DNA of 64,000 nt, taken from the NCBI RefSeq assembly GCF_029962835.1, contig NC_080589.1:16327586-16391585 (forward strand), given 5' to 3'. Every line of letters starts with the position of its first letter. Position 1 is the first letter of the stretch. The notes under the pieces are model-generated. The model was not told the origin of the DNA and did not search any database. It saw nothing but the letters and a program-made list of their open reading frames with translations. Source of the DNA: Magnolia sinica (taxonomy: Eukaryota; Streptophyta; Magnoliopsida; Magnoliales; Magnoliaceae). Shown one piece after another: positions 1 through 12,329 of this stretch. A program made the position numbers and the translations under genes.

Positions 1-2112
1 TCGGACTCTTTAGAGAGGTCAAATGCATGATCAGTAATATTGGGTTAGGCATAGAATTATAGACTAAGACCATTAACACGGCTTGTTACCTGGTAAATTG
101 ATTCCCTTCTACGGCCTTTGAATGTAAAATTCTAGAGAAAGTGTACAGTAGTCAACATGTAGACTACTCGAGACTGTGTGTATTTGGTTGCAATGCTTAC
201 TCTCATGTACCGCCAGTTGAGAGAGATAAGTTGGACCAAATGGCTAAAAAGTTCATCTTTGTTGGCTATGGAAATGGTGTGAAGGGGTATAAGCTATAGG
301 ATTGGGTCACACGGAAAACATTCTTAACTATGACATTAAATTCGATGAGGGATCATTGTTCTGTAAAGATAAGCACAAGGAAGTAGAAAAGTCGGTTATG
401 GATGTTCAGTTAAACAGAGATGAGACACAGATTGATACTGATATTGAGACACAAACAGAGGTATAAGAGCAAGTGGAACAGCCACCTGTGACAAGGAATT
501 CGTCGTGAGATCGCAGGTTACCGGTGAGATACAGGGATGACTCAAATATCGCATTTGTCCTCATTATGGATGAGGGGGATCTATTTACTTTTCAGGAGGC
601 TCTTGATGAGTCAGATGCCAAAAAGCGAAAAGTAGCGATGAATGATGAGATAGACTCCTTGTACAAGAATGAGATGTGGGAGCTGATAGAACTTTCCATC
701 AGTCGTAAAGTGATCGAGTGTAAATGGATCTTCAAGAAGAAATATGATAGGTACAAGGCAAGGTTAGTGGAGAATGGATATGCTCAAAGAGAATGTGTAG
801 ACTTCACTAAGATATTCGCACCTGTGGTGAAGCAAGTATCTATCATATTCGTGTTGGCATTAGTTGCCTAATACGATCTCAACTAGAATAAATGGATGTG
901 AAGACTGCCTTCTTGGATGGGGAATTGCAAGAGCATATTTACGTGAAGCAACTAGAAGGTTTCAAAATACAAAGGGTAGTGAATAAGGTTTACAGGTTAA
1001 AGAGGTCGTTGTATGGCCTAAAATAGTCACCTAGGCAGTGGTACAAAAAATTTGATTCTTTCATGGTAAGTCAGAGGTTTACCAGGAGTGAGTATAATCA
1101 TTGTATTTATTATAGGACGTGAATGATGGAAATTCATTATCTTAGTATTGTATGTTAATGACATTCTTATCGCCAATCATAGCATGTTTGAGAAGACTCA
1201 ATTATCAGAGACATTCGAGATGAAAGATTTGAAGGCTGTAAAGAGAGTTCTCGGCATTGGCATACATAAAGACAGAAAAAAGAGCAGGCTATGGTTATCT
1301 CAGGCAGAATAACTTGACAAGGTATTGATGAAGTATGGGATGGATAAGGAAAAGCCGATCAGTGTTCTCCACGCAGCTCATTTTAAGTTATCTTCTAAAC
1401 AGTGTCCTAAAACAAATGAAGAAAAACAGGACATATCTCGTGTGCCTTATTCGAATGCAATTGGAAGCTTGATGTATGTCATGGTCTGTACAAGACTAGA
1501 CATTTCACATACGGTGGGTGTTGTTAGCAGAAACATGTCTAACCCCGTTAAGCAACACTAGGAGGCAATGAAATGGTGTTACTTTGATATATTCGAGGTA
1601 CGCAGGACTACGCCTTATCATTTGAAAAATCAAGGGCCAAGCTAGTAAGATATGTGGATTCTGATTACCTGGGCAGTGTGGACAATAAAAAGTCAACTTC
1701 TGGTTACTTATTTATGCTAGCAGGTGGAATAATCAATTGGATGTCGAAGCTTCAATCTATAGTGGCTCTTTCCACAACTGAAGTGAGTGTATGGTGGTAA
1801 CGGAAGTGTTCAAGGAAGGTATTTAGTTGAGAGGAATGATAAATCAGTTGAAGCTTCAACAGGAGACCATGCCGATTAATTGTGACAGTGAAAGCGCGAT
1901 CAATTTAGCAAAAAATATATGTTTATCACTTATGTACTAAACATATATATTGATGTGTGTCACTATTTTATCCGACGGGTGCTTAAGAAATGAAGCATGA
2001 CTTTAGAGAAGATTCACACAAGCTTAAATCTGGTTGATACGTTTATGAAGGTAGTTTACACAGAGAAGTTCAAGTTCTGTGCAACTTCTTTGGGCTTGGC
2101 GAAGGCATAAAT
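1..2112 (+). pseudogene. Copia-1 pol remnant (integrase end, reverse transcriptase, RNase H)
   Basis: This is the 3' two thirds of a copia polyprotein, which would normally integrate, copy and degrade the element's RNA. The first ~300 bp read as the end of the integrase (TACYLVN, then VFGCNAYSHVP and KFIFVGYGNGVKGYKL). Reverse transcriptase follows from about 524: KWIFKKKYD, then [14 protein letters not shown] near 892, then SLYGLK. RNase H is near 1650 (YVDSDYLGSVDNKKSTSGY). The frame is broken by several stops, for example the TAG in SLYGLK*SPRQW near 1023 and one near 1312. The catalytic YVDD box reads YVND at 1151-1162, so an essential aspartate has become asparagine. It is dead as an enzyme. 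The reading ends with FGLAKA-like sequence just before the CACTA insertion at 2113. Confidence 0.9.
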
Positions 2113-2124
2113 CACTACAAGAAA
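2113..2124 (+). repeat. CACTA left terminal inverted repeat
   Basis: CACTACAAGAAA, identical over 12 bp to the inverse of 30264-30275. It is preceded by AAT at 2110-2112, which matches the AAT after the right end. Confidence 0.95.
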
Positions 2125-3085
2125 GAGGGTTTTTAGCGACGAAACACATTTTCGTCGCTAAAAGTACACTTTTAGCGACGAAATAGTTTTTCGTCGCCAA
2201 AAGTGTACTTTTAGCGACGAAATTTTTAGCGACGAAAATTTTCGCAGCTAAAAATCATGGATGAGACTTTTAGCGGCGAAAATTTTCGTCGCTAAAGGCC
2301 GCATCCACCTTTTCCACCAAAACGAATTAGATTACTTTTAGCTACGAAAATTTTCGTAGCTAAAAATCATCGTTGAGACTTTTAGCAGCGAAAATTTTCG
2401 TCGCTAAAGGCCGCAACCTAAAAATGAGTGGATTACTTTTAGCTACGAAGATTTTCGTAGCTAAACAATGTGGATGAGACGTTTAGCGATGAAATTTTTC
2501 GCCGCTAAACGGTGCAAACGTTTTACTTGTAGCTACGAAACTTTTCGTAACTAAATATCGTAGATGTGCTTTTTAGCCACGAAAATTTTCGTCGCTAAAG
2601 GCTGCAACAAACTTTTCCGCGTAATAGAATGGATTACTTTTAGCTACGAAAATTTTCGTAGCTACAAATCGTGGATGAGACTTTTGGCGACGAAAAGTTT
2701 CGCCGCAAAAGGGTGCAAACGATTTACTTTTAGCTACGAAAAATTTCGTAGATAAATATCGTAGATGAGATTTTTAGCCACGAAAATTTTCGTCGCCAAA
2801 GGCTACACACAATTTCCCGAATCGATTACTTTTTGCTACGATATTTTTCGTAGCTAAAATTTGTGAATGAGAATTTTAGCGACAAAAATTTTCATTGCCA
2901 AAGGCTACAAACAATTTTCCAAAAAATTACTTTTAGCTACGAACCGTTTCGTAGCTAAAAAACCTAGATGTTACTTTGATCGACGAAAAGTTTCGTCGCT
3001 AAAGGCCGCAACAATTTTAAAAACAAGGATAAGACTTTTAGCGAGGAAAATATTCGTCGCTAAATACTTTTACCTACGAAATATT
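2125..3085 (+). repeat. CACTA left subterminal palindrome cluster
   Basis: The region holds many copies of a ~28-bp near-perfect palindrome, roughly TTTAGCGACGAAAA followed by its inverse. The commonest variants are TAGCTACGAAAATTTTCGTA and GCGACGAAAATTTTCGTCGC, spaced about 40-80 bp apart. In En/Spm the TNPA protein binds short subterminal motifs arranged in both orientations, and these palindromes are the obvious candidate binding sites. Short open frames here come from the repeat itself and are not genes. Confidence 0.9.
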
Positions 3086-3272
3086 ATATAACAGGTGTTA
3101 TATAATATATTTCATCATATTCACATTCACATCCATCTAAACCCAAACTATGTAAATTCATCCAAACATAAACTACATTCATCCAAACATAAACTGCATC
3201 CATCCAAACACAAACAATCTTATGGAAAAAAAACAAATGAAAAGAGAAAGAACATATAAGAGGTGATCCAGA
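3086..3272. repeat. Inverted copy of sequence from the right end of the CACTA element
   Basis: The stretch from about 3090 to 3200 (gtgttatataatatatttca..., then catccaaacataaactacat) reads, when inverted, like 29190-29300 (ggatgaatgtagtttatgtt..., then gaatatgatgaaatatatgt). The match lies inside the subterminal palindromes at both ends and extends the inverted symmetry of the element by about 100 bp, with one internal indel. An A-rich 70-bp stretch then leads into the telomere-like array. Confidence 0.75.
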
Positions 3273-6200
3273 TATAGGTTTAGGTTATAGGTTATAGGTT
3301 ATAGGTTATAGCTTTAGGGAATTGAGAATAGGTTAAGGTTTAGGTTTAAGAAATCAGGTTCTGGTTCAGGTTCGGTATCGGGTTTAGGTTTGGGTTTTCA
3401 AGTTTAGGTTTAGGTTTAGGTTAAGGAGTTGAGATTAGGATTAAGTGTAGGTTTAGGTTTAAGGATTTGAGATTACATTTAGGTTTTAGGTTTAGGTTAT
3501 ATGTTTAGGTTTAGGTTATAAGTATAGGTTATAGGTTTAAGTTTAAGTTACGTTATAGGTTAAGGTTTAGGGAATTTAGAATAGGTTAAGGTTTAGGTTT
3601 AAATTAGGTTATAGGTTAAAGTTTAGGGAATTGAGAATAGGTTAAGGTTTAGGTTTAGGAAAATCGGGTTCGGGTTCGGGTTCGAGTTTAGGTTTGGGGT
3701 TTCAAGTTTAGGTTTAGGTTAAGGAGTTGAGATTAGGATTAGGTGTAGGTGTAGGTTTAGGAATTTGAGAATACATTTAGGTTATAGGTTTAGGTTATAA
3801 GTGTCAGTTATAGGTTTAGGTTATAATTGTCGGTTATAGGTTATACCTTTAGGGATTTGAGAATAGGTTAAGGTCTAGGTTTAGGAAATCGGGTTCGGGT
3901 TCAGGATCGGGTTTAGGTTTGGGTTTTCAAGTTTAGGTTTAGGTTTAGGTTAGGGAGTTGAGATTAGGATTAGGTATAGGTTTAGGTTTGGGGATTTAAG
4001 AATACATTTAGGTTTTAGGTTTAGGTTTAGGTTTTAGGTTTTAAGTTTAGGTTAAGGTTATAGGTTTAGGTTAGGTTTAGGTTATAGGTTGTAGGTTATA
4101 GGTTATAGCTTTAGGGAATTGAGAATAGGTTAAGGTTTAGGTTTAGTTTTGGGAAATCGGGTTCAGGATTAGGTTTAGGTTTGGGTTTTCAAGTCTAGGT
4201 TTATGTTTAGGTTAGGGAGTTGAGATTAGGATTAGGTGTAGGTTTAGGTTTAGGGATTTGAGAATACATTTAGGTTTTAAGTTTAGGTTTTGGGATTTGA
4301 GAATAGGTTTAGGTTAAGGTTGTAAGTATAAGTTATAGGTTAAGGTTAAGGTTTAGGTTTCGGCTATAAGTATAAGTTTTGGGATTTGAGAATAGGTTTA
4401 AGTTAAGGTTATAAGTCTAGGTTTAGGTTATAGGTTATAGGTTAAAGTTTAGGTTTAGGAAATCGGGTTCGGGTTCGGGATCGGGATCGGGTTTAGGTTT
4501 GGGTTATAGGTATAGGTTTTGGGATTTGAGAATAAGTTTTGGTTAAGGTTACGAGTCTAGGTTTAAGTTATAGGTTAAGGTTTAGGTTTAGGCTATAAGT
4601 ATAGGTATAGGTTATAGGTTAAGGTTAAGGTTTAGGAAATCAGGCTTGGGTTCGGGATCGTGTTTAGGTTTGGGTTATAGGCATAGGTTTTGGAATTTGA
4701 GAATAGGTTTAGGTTAAGGTTGTAAGTATAGGTTATAGGTTAAGGTTAAGGATTAGGTTTCGGCTATAAGTATCGATTTTGGGATTTGAGAATAGGTTTA
4801 GGTTAAGGTTATAAGTCTAGGTTTAGGTTATAGGTTAAGGTATAGGTTTAGGTTATAGGTATAGGTTTAGGTTATACGTTAAGGTTTAGGTTTAGGAAAT
4901 CGGGTTCGGGATCACGTTTAGGTTTGGGTTATAAGCATAGGTTTTGGGATTTGAGAATAGGTTTATGTTAAGGTTGTAAATATAGGTTATAAGTTAAGGT
5001 TAAGGTTTAGGTTTCGGCTATAAGTATAGGTTTTGGGATTTGAGAATAGGTTTAGGTTAAGGTTATAAGTCTAAGTTTAGGTTATAGGTTAAGGTTTAGG
5101 TTTAGGTTATAGGTATAGGTTTAGGTTATAGGTTAAGGTTTAGGTTTAGGTTATAGGTATAGGTTTAGGTTATACATTAAGGTTTAGGTTTAGAAAATCG
5201 GGTTCGAGTTCGGGACTAGGTTTATGTTTGGGTTATAGGTATAGGTATTGGGATTTGAGAATAGGTTTAGGTTAAGGTTATGAGTCTAGGTTTAGGTTAT
5301 AGTTTATGGTTTAGGTTTAGACTATAGGTATAAGTTTCAGTTATAGGTTAAGGTTTAGTTTTAGATAATTAGGTTCGGGTTCGGGATCGGGTTTAGGTTT
5401 GGGTTATAAGTATAGGTTATAGATTATGAGAATAGGTTTAGTTAAGGTTATGAGTCTAGGTTTAGGTTATAGGTTTTGTTTTAGGTTTAGGTTATAGGTT
5501 TAGGGAATGGTTTAGGAAATCGGGTTCGGGTTTGAGATTGGGTTTAGGTTTGGGTTATAGGTATAGGTTTTGGGATTTGAGAATAGGTTTAGGTTAAGGC
5601 TGTAAGCATAGGTTATAGGTTAAGGTTAAGGTTTAGGTTTAGGTTTCGGCTATAAGTATAGGTTTTAGGATTTGAGAATAGGTTTAGGTTAAGGTTATAA
5701 GTCTAGGTTTAAGTTACAAGTTAAGGTTTAGGTTTAGGTTATAGTTATAGGTTTAGGTTAAGGTTATATGTTAAGGTTAAGGTTATAGGTTTAGGTTTAG
5801 GTTTAGGTTAAGTTTATAGGTTTAGGTTTAGGTTAGGTTATAGGTTATAGGTTTAGGTTTAGGTTATAGTTATAGGTTTTGAGATTTGAGAATAGGTTTA
5901 GGTTAGGTTATAAGTTATAGCTTTAGGGAATTGAGAATAGGTCAAGGTTTAGGTTTAGGAAATTGGGTTCGGGTTCGGGACCGGGTTTAGGTTTGGGTTT
6001 TCAAGTTTAGGTTTAGGTTTAGGCTAGGGAGTTGAGATTAGGATTGGAGGTTTAGGTTTAGGCATTTGAGAATACATTAAGGTTTAGGTTATAGGTTTTG
6101 GGATTTGAGAATAGGTTTAGGTTATAGGTTTAGGTTTAGGTTTAGGGATTGGAGAATAGGTTTGGGTTATAGTTATAGGTTTAGGTTTAGGTTAAGGTTA

Positions 6201-9091
6201 TATGTTAAGGTTAAGGTTATAGGTTTAAGTTTAGGTTAGGTTATAGGTTATAGCTTTAGGGAATTGAGAATAGGTCAAGGTTTTGGTTTAGGAAATCGGG
6301 TTCGGGTTCGGGACCGGATTTAGGTTTGGGTTTTCAAGTTTAGGTTTAGGCATTTGAGAATACATTAAGGTTTAGGTTTAGGTTTTAGGATTTGAGAATA
6401 GGTTTAGGTTATAGGTTTAGGTTTAGGGATAGGGATTTGGGTATAGGTTTAGGTTATAGGTTTAAGTTTAGGTTAAGGTTATACGTTTAGGTTTAGGTGA
6501 AGTTTATAGGTTTATGTTAGGTTAGGTTATAGGTTTTTGGTTAAGGTTTAGGTTATAGTTATAAGTTTTGGGATTTGAGGATAGGTTTAGGTTATAAGTA
6601 TAGGTTTAGGTTAGGTTATAGGTTATAGCTTTAAAGAATTGAGAATAGGTCAAGATTTAGGTTTAGGAAATCGGGACCGGGTTTAGGTTTGGGTTTTCAA
6701 GTTTAGGTTTAGGTTTAGGCTAGGGAGTTGAGATTAGGAATAGGTATAGGTTTAGGTTTAGGCATATGAGAATACATTAAGGTTTAGGTTTAGGTTTTGG
6801 GATTTGATAATAGGTTTAGGTTTAGGGATAGGGACTTGAGAATAAGTTTAGGTTATAGGTTTATGTTTAGGTTAAGCTTATAGGTTTAGGTTTAGGTGAA
6901 GGTTATAGGTTTAGGTTAGGTTAGGTTATAGGTTTTTGGTTAAGGTTTAGGTTATAGTTATAGGTTTTGGGATTTGAGGATAGGTTTAGGTTAGGTTATA
7001 GGTTATAGCTTTGGGGAATTGAGAATAGGTCAAGGTTTAGGTTTTGGAAATCGGGTTCGGGTTCGGGTTTAGGCTAGGGAGTTGAGATTAGGATTAGGTG
7101 TAGGTTTAGGTTTAGGCATTTGAGAATACATTAAGGTTTAGGTTTAGGTTTTGGGATTTGAGAATAGGTTTAGGTTATAGGTTTAGGTTTAGGGATAGGG
7201 ACTTGAGAATAGGTTTAGGTTTAGGTTAAGGTTATAGGTATAGGTTTAGGTGAAGTTTATAGGTTTAGGTTAGGTTAGGTTATAGGTTTTTGGTTAAGGT
7301 TTAGGTTATAATTATAGGTTTTGGGATTTGAGAATAGGTTTAGGTTAGGTTATAGGTTATAGCTTTAGGGAATTGAGAATATGTCAAGGTTTAGGTTTAG
7401 GAAATTGGGTTTGGGTTCGGGACCGGGTTTAGGTTTGGGTTTTCAAGTTTAGGTTTAGGTTTAGGCTAGGGAGTTGAGATTAGGATTAGGTGTAGGTTTA
7501 GGTTTAGGCATTTGAGAATACATTAAAGGAAAAGGTTTAGGTTTTGGTATATGATAATAGGTTTAGGTTATAGGTTTAGGTTTAGGGATAGGGACTTGAG
7601 AATAGGTTTAGGTTATAGGTTTAGGTTTAGGTTAAGCTTATAGGTTGATGTTTAAGTGAAGGTTATAGGTTTAGGTTAGGTTAGGTTATAGGTTTTTGGT
7701 TAAGGTTTAGGCTATAGTTATAGGTTTTGGGATTTGAGGATAGGTTTAGGTTAGGTTATAGGTTATATCTTTAGGGAATTGAGAATAGGTCAAGGTTTAG
7801 GTTTAGGAAATCGGGTTCGGGTTCGGGACCGGGTTTAGGTTTGGGTTTTCAAGTTTAGGTTTAGGTTTAGGGTAGGGAGTTGAGATTAGGATTAGGTTAA
7901 GGTTAGGTTTAGGGATTTGAGAATAGGTATGGGTTATAGGTTTAGGTTTAGGTTTAGGGATTTGAGAATAGGTTTGGGTTATAGTTATAGGTTTAGGTTA
8001 GGTTATAGGTTATAGCTTTAGGAAAATGAGAATAGGTCAAGGTTTAGGTTTAGGAAATCGGGTTCGGGTTCGGGACCGGGTTTAGGTTTGGGTTTTCAAG
8101 TTTAGGTTTAGGTTTAGGCTAGGAAGTTGAGATTAGGATTAGGTGTAGGTTTAGGTTTAGGCATTTGAGAAGCTTTTAAGGTTTAGGTTTAGGTTTAGGG
8201 ATTTGAGAATAGGTATAGGTTATAGGTTTAGGTTTAGGTTTAGGGATTTGAGAATAGGTTTGGGTTATAGTTATAGGTTTAGGTTAGGTTATAGGTTATA
8301 GCTTTAGGGAAATGAGAATAGGTCAAGGTTTAGGCTTAGGAAATCGGGTTCGGGTTCGGGACCGGGTTTAGGTTTGGGTTTTCAAGTTTAGGTTTAGGTT
8401 TAGGCTAGGGAGTTGAGATTAGGATTAGGTGTAGGTTTAGGTTTAGGCATTTGAGAAGCTTTTAAGGTTTAGGTTTAGGTTTAGGGATTTGAGAATAGGT
8501 TTAGGTTTAGGCATTTGAGAAGCTTTTAAGGTTTAGGTTTAGGTTTAGGGATTTGAGAATAGGTTTGGGTTATAAGTTTAGGTTTAAGTTTAGGGATTTG
8601 AGAATAGTTTTAGGTTATAGGTTTAAGTTTAGGTTAAGCTTATAGGTTTAGGTTTAGGTGAAGGTTATTGGTTTAGGCTAGGTTAGGTTATAGGTTTTTG
8701 GTTAAGGTTTAGGTTATAGTTATAGGTTTTGGGATTTGAGGATAGGTTTAGGTTAGGTTATAGGTTATAGCTTTAGGGAATTAAGAATAGGTCAAGGTTT
8801 AGGTTTAGGAAATCGGATTTGAGAATAGGTTTGGGTTATAGGTTATAGGTTAAGGTTTTAGGTCATAGGTTTTGGTTTAGGTTAAGGTTATAGGTATAGG
8901 TTAAGGTTTAGGTTTAGGTTTAGGTTTAGGTTATAAGATATAGGTTTAGGGAATTGAGAATAGGTTAAGGTTTACATTTAGGTTTTGGATTTAGGTTTAG
9001 GTTTTAGGTTTTAAGTTATTTAGGTTTAGGTTAAAGTTGAGGTTTAGGTTATAACTTAAGGTTTTAGGTCATAGGTTTTGGTTTAGGTTAA
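3273..9091 (+). repeat. Telomere-like minisatellite array, G-rich strand on plus
   Basis: About 5.8 kb consists of variants of TTTAGGTTATAGG, TTTAGG and GGTTAAGG. A higher-order pattern of irregular length (roughly 250-440 bp) is marked by the phrase aaatcgggttcgggttcggg followed by gggttttcaagtttagg, and by gggatttgagaatagg. The unit resembles the plant telomere repeat TTTAGGG but is degenerate and mostly lacks the third G. There is no coding potential beyond chance frames. The array is inverted relative to the one at 19312-22880. Confidence 0.92.
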
Positions 9092-9490
9092 GGGTATGGT
9101 CCCTGCAAAGCAAATACAGATATAAACAAGGCCATCCGACGCAAATGCCAGGCCCCTTCCAATGCTGTCCATAAAAAATGGACAGCTTCATCATGGTCAT
9201 AATAGCGGTTCCCTCTTTCCAGGGAACCCCGCTCTTCCGAATAGCTCCGACGCACATCCGGGTCTGCTCCATTAATTTCGATCAAATACATAAACACGGT
9301 CTGTCCAAATGGCCAGCCCCTCCAATGCTGTCCATAGGAAATGGACAGCTTCATCATGGTCATAACAGCTGTTCCCACCTTCCAGGGACCCCCGCTCATC
9401 CGGATAGCTCCGACGCACATCCGGGTCTGCTCCATTATTTTGAGCAAATACATAAACACGGCCTGTCCAAATGGCCAGGCCACTCCAATG
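9092..9490. repeat. Unique tail of the left arm of the giant inverted repeat, with ~162-bp tandem units
   Basis: This segment (gggtatggtccctgcaaagc onward) is matched almost base for base, in inverted orientation, by 18961-19311. It consists of about 2.3 tandem units of ~162 bp, each with a small palindrome (gtccat...atggac). The left copy has a partial third unit to about 9490 that the right copy lacks. On the minus strand both units stay open in one frame containing GADPDVRRSY and AVHFLWTALEG. I do not recognise this peptide, and a unit length divisible by three explains the open frame as well as coding would. Confidence 0.85.
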
Positions 9491-10186
9491 GTTTAGGCTT
9501 TCTTTACCTTCCATTGAATGCTTTCAAGGTGCAGATGGCCATTGAAACACACATACATCTTGGGAATTGCTTCTCAAAACCGCAGACTGGTTTTGTTTTG
9601 AAACTCGTTCATCTCACCTAAAAACCTGTCACATAATGAATCACGGTAACCACAATGATAACTATTGTCTATGCACTATAATGAACAAATTATTATTATT
9701 ATTATAGATATCTGTAATTACAACATGGATGTTGGAGTCACCTATGAATGGGTAGAATGGCATATAAAGATTATAATCGACCTTAGAAATATAAATGTCA
9801 TTATAGATAACTGTAATTACAACATGGATGTTGTGTGTGTCTATTTCATATGCACCTCAACATATATGTCTGTGTGCATGTGCAGGTGTGTGTCCATATA
9901 TATATATATATATTGTATTAGAGAAGGGAAGGGATTATTTAAATCATTAACAAAAGAAATATATGAATATTAAAAGATGTTGACTTCTTCATAAAATGCT
10001 CAAGCCTATAAAGAAATGGAACTGTCACCCATGAACATCTACTATATAGAATTTCTTAAGGGCCATAGAAGTTTTGGATCAAGCTTATTTTAATGTTTCC
10101 CCTTTGCCCATGCCCGTATGATCTTATGAATAGGTTGCATGACAACTAACCATTTGCCAAAGGTTCATATAAAACCTCTATTTTAA

Positions 10187-10665
10187 GGAATGGCTAGAGG
10201 TCGGTGCTCTGTGGACCCCAACATGAAGTATATGTCCCATCCATGCTTTCCATACATTTTTTCAGATAATTTTATACTATGAACCCAAAACTGAGGTAGA
10301 TCAAAATCTCACGTTGGTCACACAGTGTTGATTGAAATCTCACCATTAAAAACTTCTTGGGGTAAGCTGATATTTGTTTTTTGCCTTCATGCAGGTCTGT
10401 ATGGCCTAATATACAGGTTGGATGTCAAATAAACATTACAGTGGGCCCTATGAGGTTTTTAATGGTAAACATTCAATTACTACTATTTTCCCATGGTGTG
10501 GTCCAAATGAGATTTTGATCCACCTCATTTATATAATAAATATTTAAAATGACGTGTGAAAATGAATGGACGGTGTGGATAAAACACATAGATCATGGTG
10601 GGGCCCACATAGCACCGACCACTAGCCATCAGGCTGATGGCAGCATCACTAGCCAAACCACGTCC
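10187..10665. mobile_element. Mutator-type MITE with 9-bp target duplication
   Basis: The 479-bp element is flanked by identical CTATTTTAA at 10178-10186 and 10666-10674. Its ends are inverted: ggctagaggtcggtgctctg near the left and the inverse of cagc...ctagcc with gcaccgaccactagcc at the right. It also holds inverted words such as tgtggacccc against ggggcccaca. A 9-bp duplication is characteristic of Mutator-like elements. It has no coding capacity. Partial relatives occur at 11963, 13510, 14832, 62570 and 63695 in this window. Confidence 0.8.
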
Positions 10666-11657
10666 CTATTTTAAATGGTTAGCTATCTCATTTATCTATA
10701 TATAAACAATGTATTTTGCTCAGAAAGTGGAACTATCTCATTCAAAATTTGGCAAAATTTGCAGTGGATGTGGACATTCATCATAGCCTTTCATATATGG
10801 GCTGTAATGCTCAATCTAAGATTTTTATATTTTGGCATTGCTCATTTAAATTTTTATTAAATAAATGCCTTAGATCACAAAAAGATCCCAAATCTAATAT
10901 CCTCATGTATTTTACTCTAGTATTTAGGGGTGTCTTTTAGAAAGATTTAAAAAAAAAAATCTTTTCTGCAACTCTCATTCAGCTTATTGTAAATGTTATT
11001 TAATTGTTTATGTGGGGCCTACTAAAATGTATGGATATGTTAACTTAGTCTTACAATGATGAAGTTCATCCTGATGTTTTTCTTTTACATGGGCTCAGTC
11101 ATTATGTATTAATGATTTGTCTTAGGCATTGCTTGTTTGTTTTGCACATTTTCTGGAGTGAAACAGCTTTGTTTTTGTAGATGATAAGTAACACTAAAAC
11201 AAACAGCTAGACAAAGCTTCAGAAAGCTTAGATCCCTACAATGCTAAAAGTATGGAGAACAAATCCCTAATCAAAGAAAGTGCCTTACTAATCCCAATTA
11301 AACTCTATATGTTCTTTCAAAAGATAAAGTCCAAACAAATCTGAATCAGATAGACTAACCAGCCTGAGAAAGCAGTCAAAGAAGGCAAAACATGGAAGCC
11401 GTGAATGAACTTCCCAAAATCCTAAAATCCCCCATTTTGGGGTCCTAATTGTCTTATTTGTTTGGACAATGAGAGAGATTGAGAGAATCCCTAAATCCAG
11501 CCAATGAGAGAGATTGAGAGAATCCCTAACCAGCCTAATCAAAGCAGTCCTCAAATCCCCAAAATCATAAAATCCCTAAATCCCCCATTTTGGGGTCCAC
11601 ATTCAAATCGAGAATCTACAAACTACTAACTCCTAATTTCCTAAATCGGCATTAATA

Positions 11658-11935
11658 TTGAGAGAGATTGAGAGAGAGAGAGATATACCTCGCTGTCGTG
11701 AATGAACTTCAACCGAGCCGACGGAGAGAGAGAGAGAGAGAGGCCGTGCGTGGGTAGGGCGCTCGGCAACGGTCCGCAAGAGAGATCAGAGAGAGAGGAA
11801 GAGATAGACGGAGAGAGAGAGGAGGCGAGAGAGACAGAGAGAGGAGAGGGCGGAGAGATCAGAGAGAGAGGAAGAGAGAGATGGAGGGCGAGAGGACGGA
11901 GAGGGAGCGAGAGAGAGAGACAGAGAGGAGACTGC
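11658..11935. repeat. GA-rich microsatellite tract
   Basis: Runs of GAGA with ggcgg interruptions extend over about 280 bp. On the minus strand it is CT-rich, a composition common in plant 5' UTRs and core promoters, so it could be the leader of a lost leftward gene. The long frames that cross it on both strands follow from the simple repeat and are not taken as genes. Confidence 0.8.
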
Positions 11936-11962
11936 CGTTTGGTTAAGGCAGTCTCTCTCGGA

Positions 11963-12200
11963 AACGGATTGGTGGTCGGTGCTCTGTGGGCCCCACCATG
12001 ATGTATGTGTTTCATCCATGCCGTCCATTTATTTTTACAGATCATTTTACGGTGTGAGACTAAAAATGAGATATATCCCAATTTTAAGTGGACCACATTA
12101 CATGAAACAGCGTTGAATCAGCCTCAACCATTTAAAAAAATTTTGGGGCCATATAAGTTTTGGATCAAGCTGATTTTTGTTTCAACGGTGTGAAATTTTA
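11963..12200 (+). repeat. Partial copy of the GTGGGGCCCAC MITE family
   Basis: It begins ggtggtcggtgctctgtggg and continues ccccaccatgatgtatgtgt, closely matching the left half of the MITE at 10187-10665. It ends near gctgatttttgtttcaacgg without a matching right end. Confidence 0.7.
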
Positions 12201-12329
12201 GAGAGTAAAAGATGCTAGCTTAATTCCCCCACTGTCATCAATGATTGTAGATGAGAAAGCTGGAGATTAATACCGCCGGATCAAGGGCCAGAATTTGCCT
12301 GACTTTCGAGAGCGGATGGCCAACCTACA

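Noticed and set aside
9340-9400. Resemblance of 'catggtcata' with 'agctgtt' to cloning-vector lacZ sequence
   Set aside because: The match is only about ten bases and flanking sequence does not continue as vector. It is repeated in the ~162-bp units.
9178-9621. 147-residue plus-strand frame across the left inverted-repeat tail
   Set aside because: It overlaps the better-preserved minus frames of the tandem unit, resembles no known protein, and is broken in the right arm copy.
11641-12096. Overlapping long frames on both strands in the GA-rich tract
   Set aside because: Simple GA repeats keep several frames open. The translated products are Arg-Glu or Ser-Leu runs without domain features.
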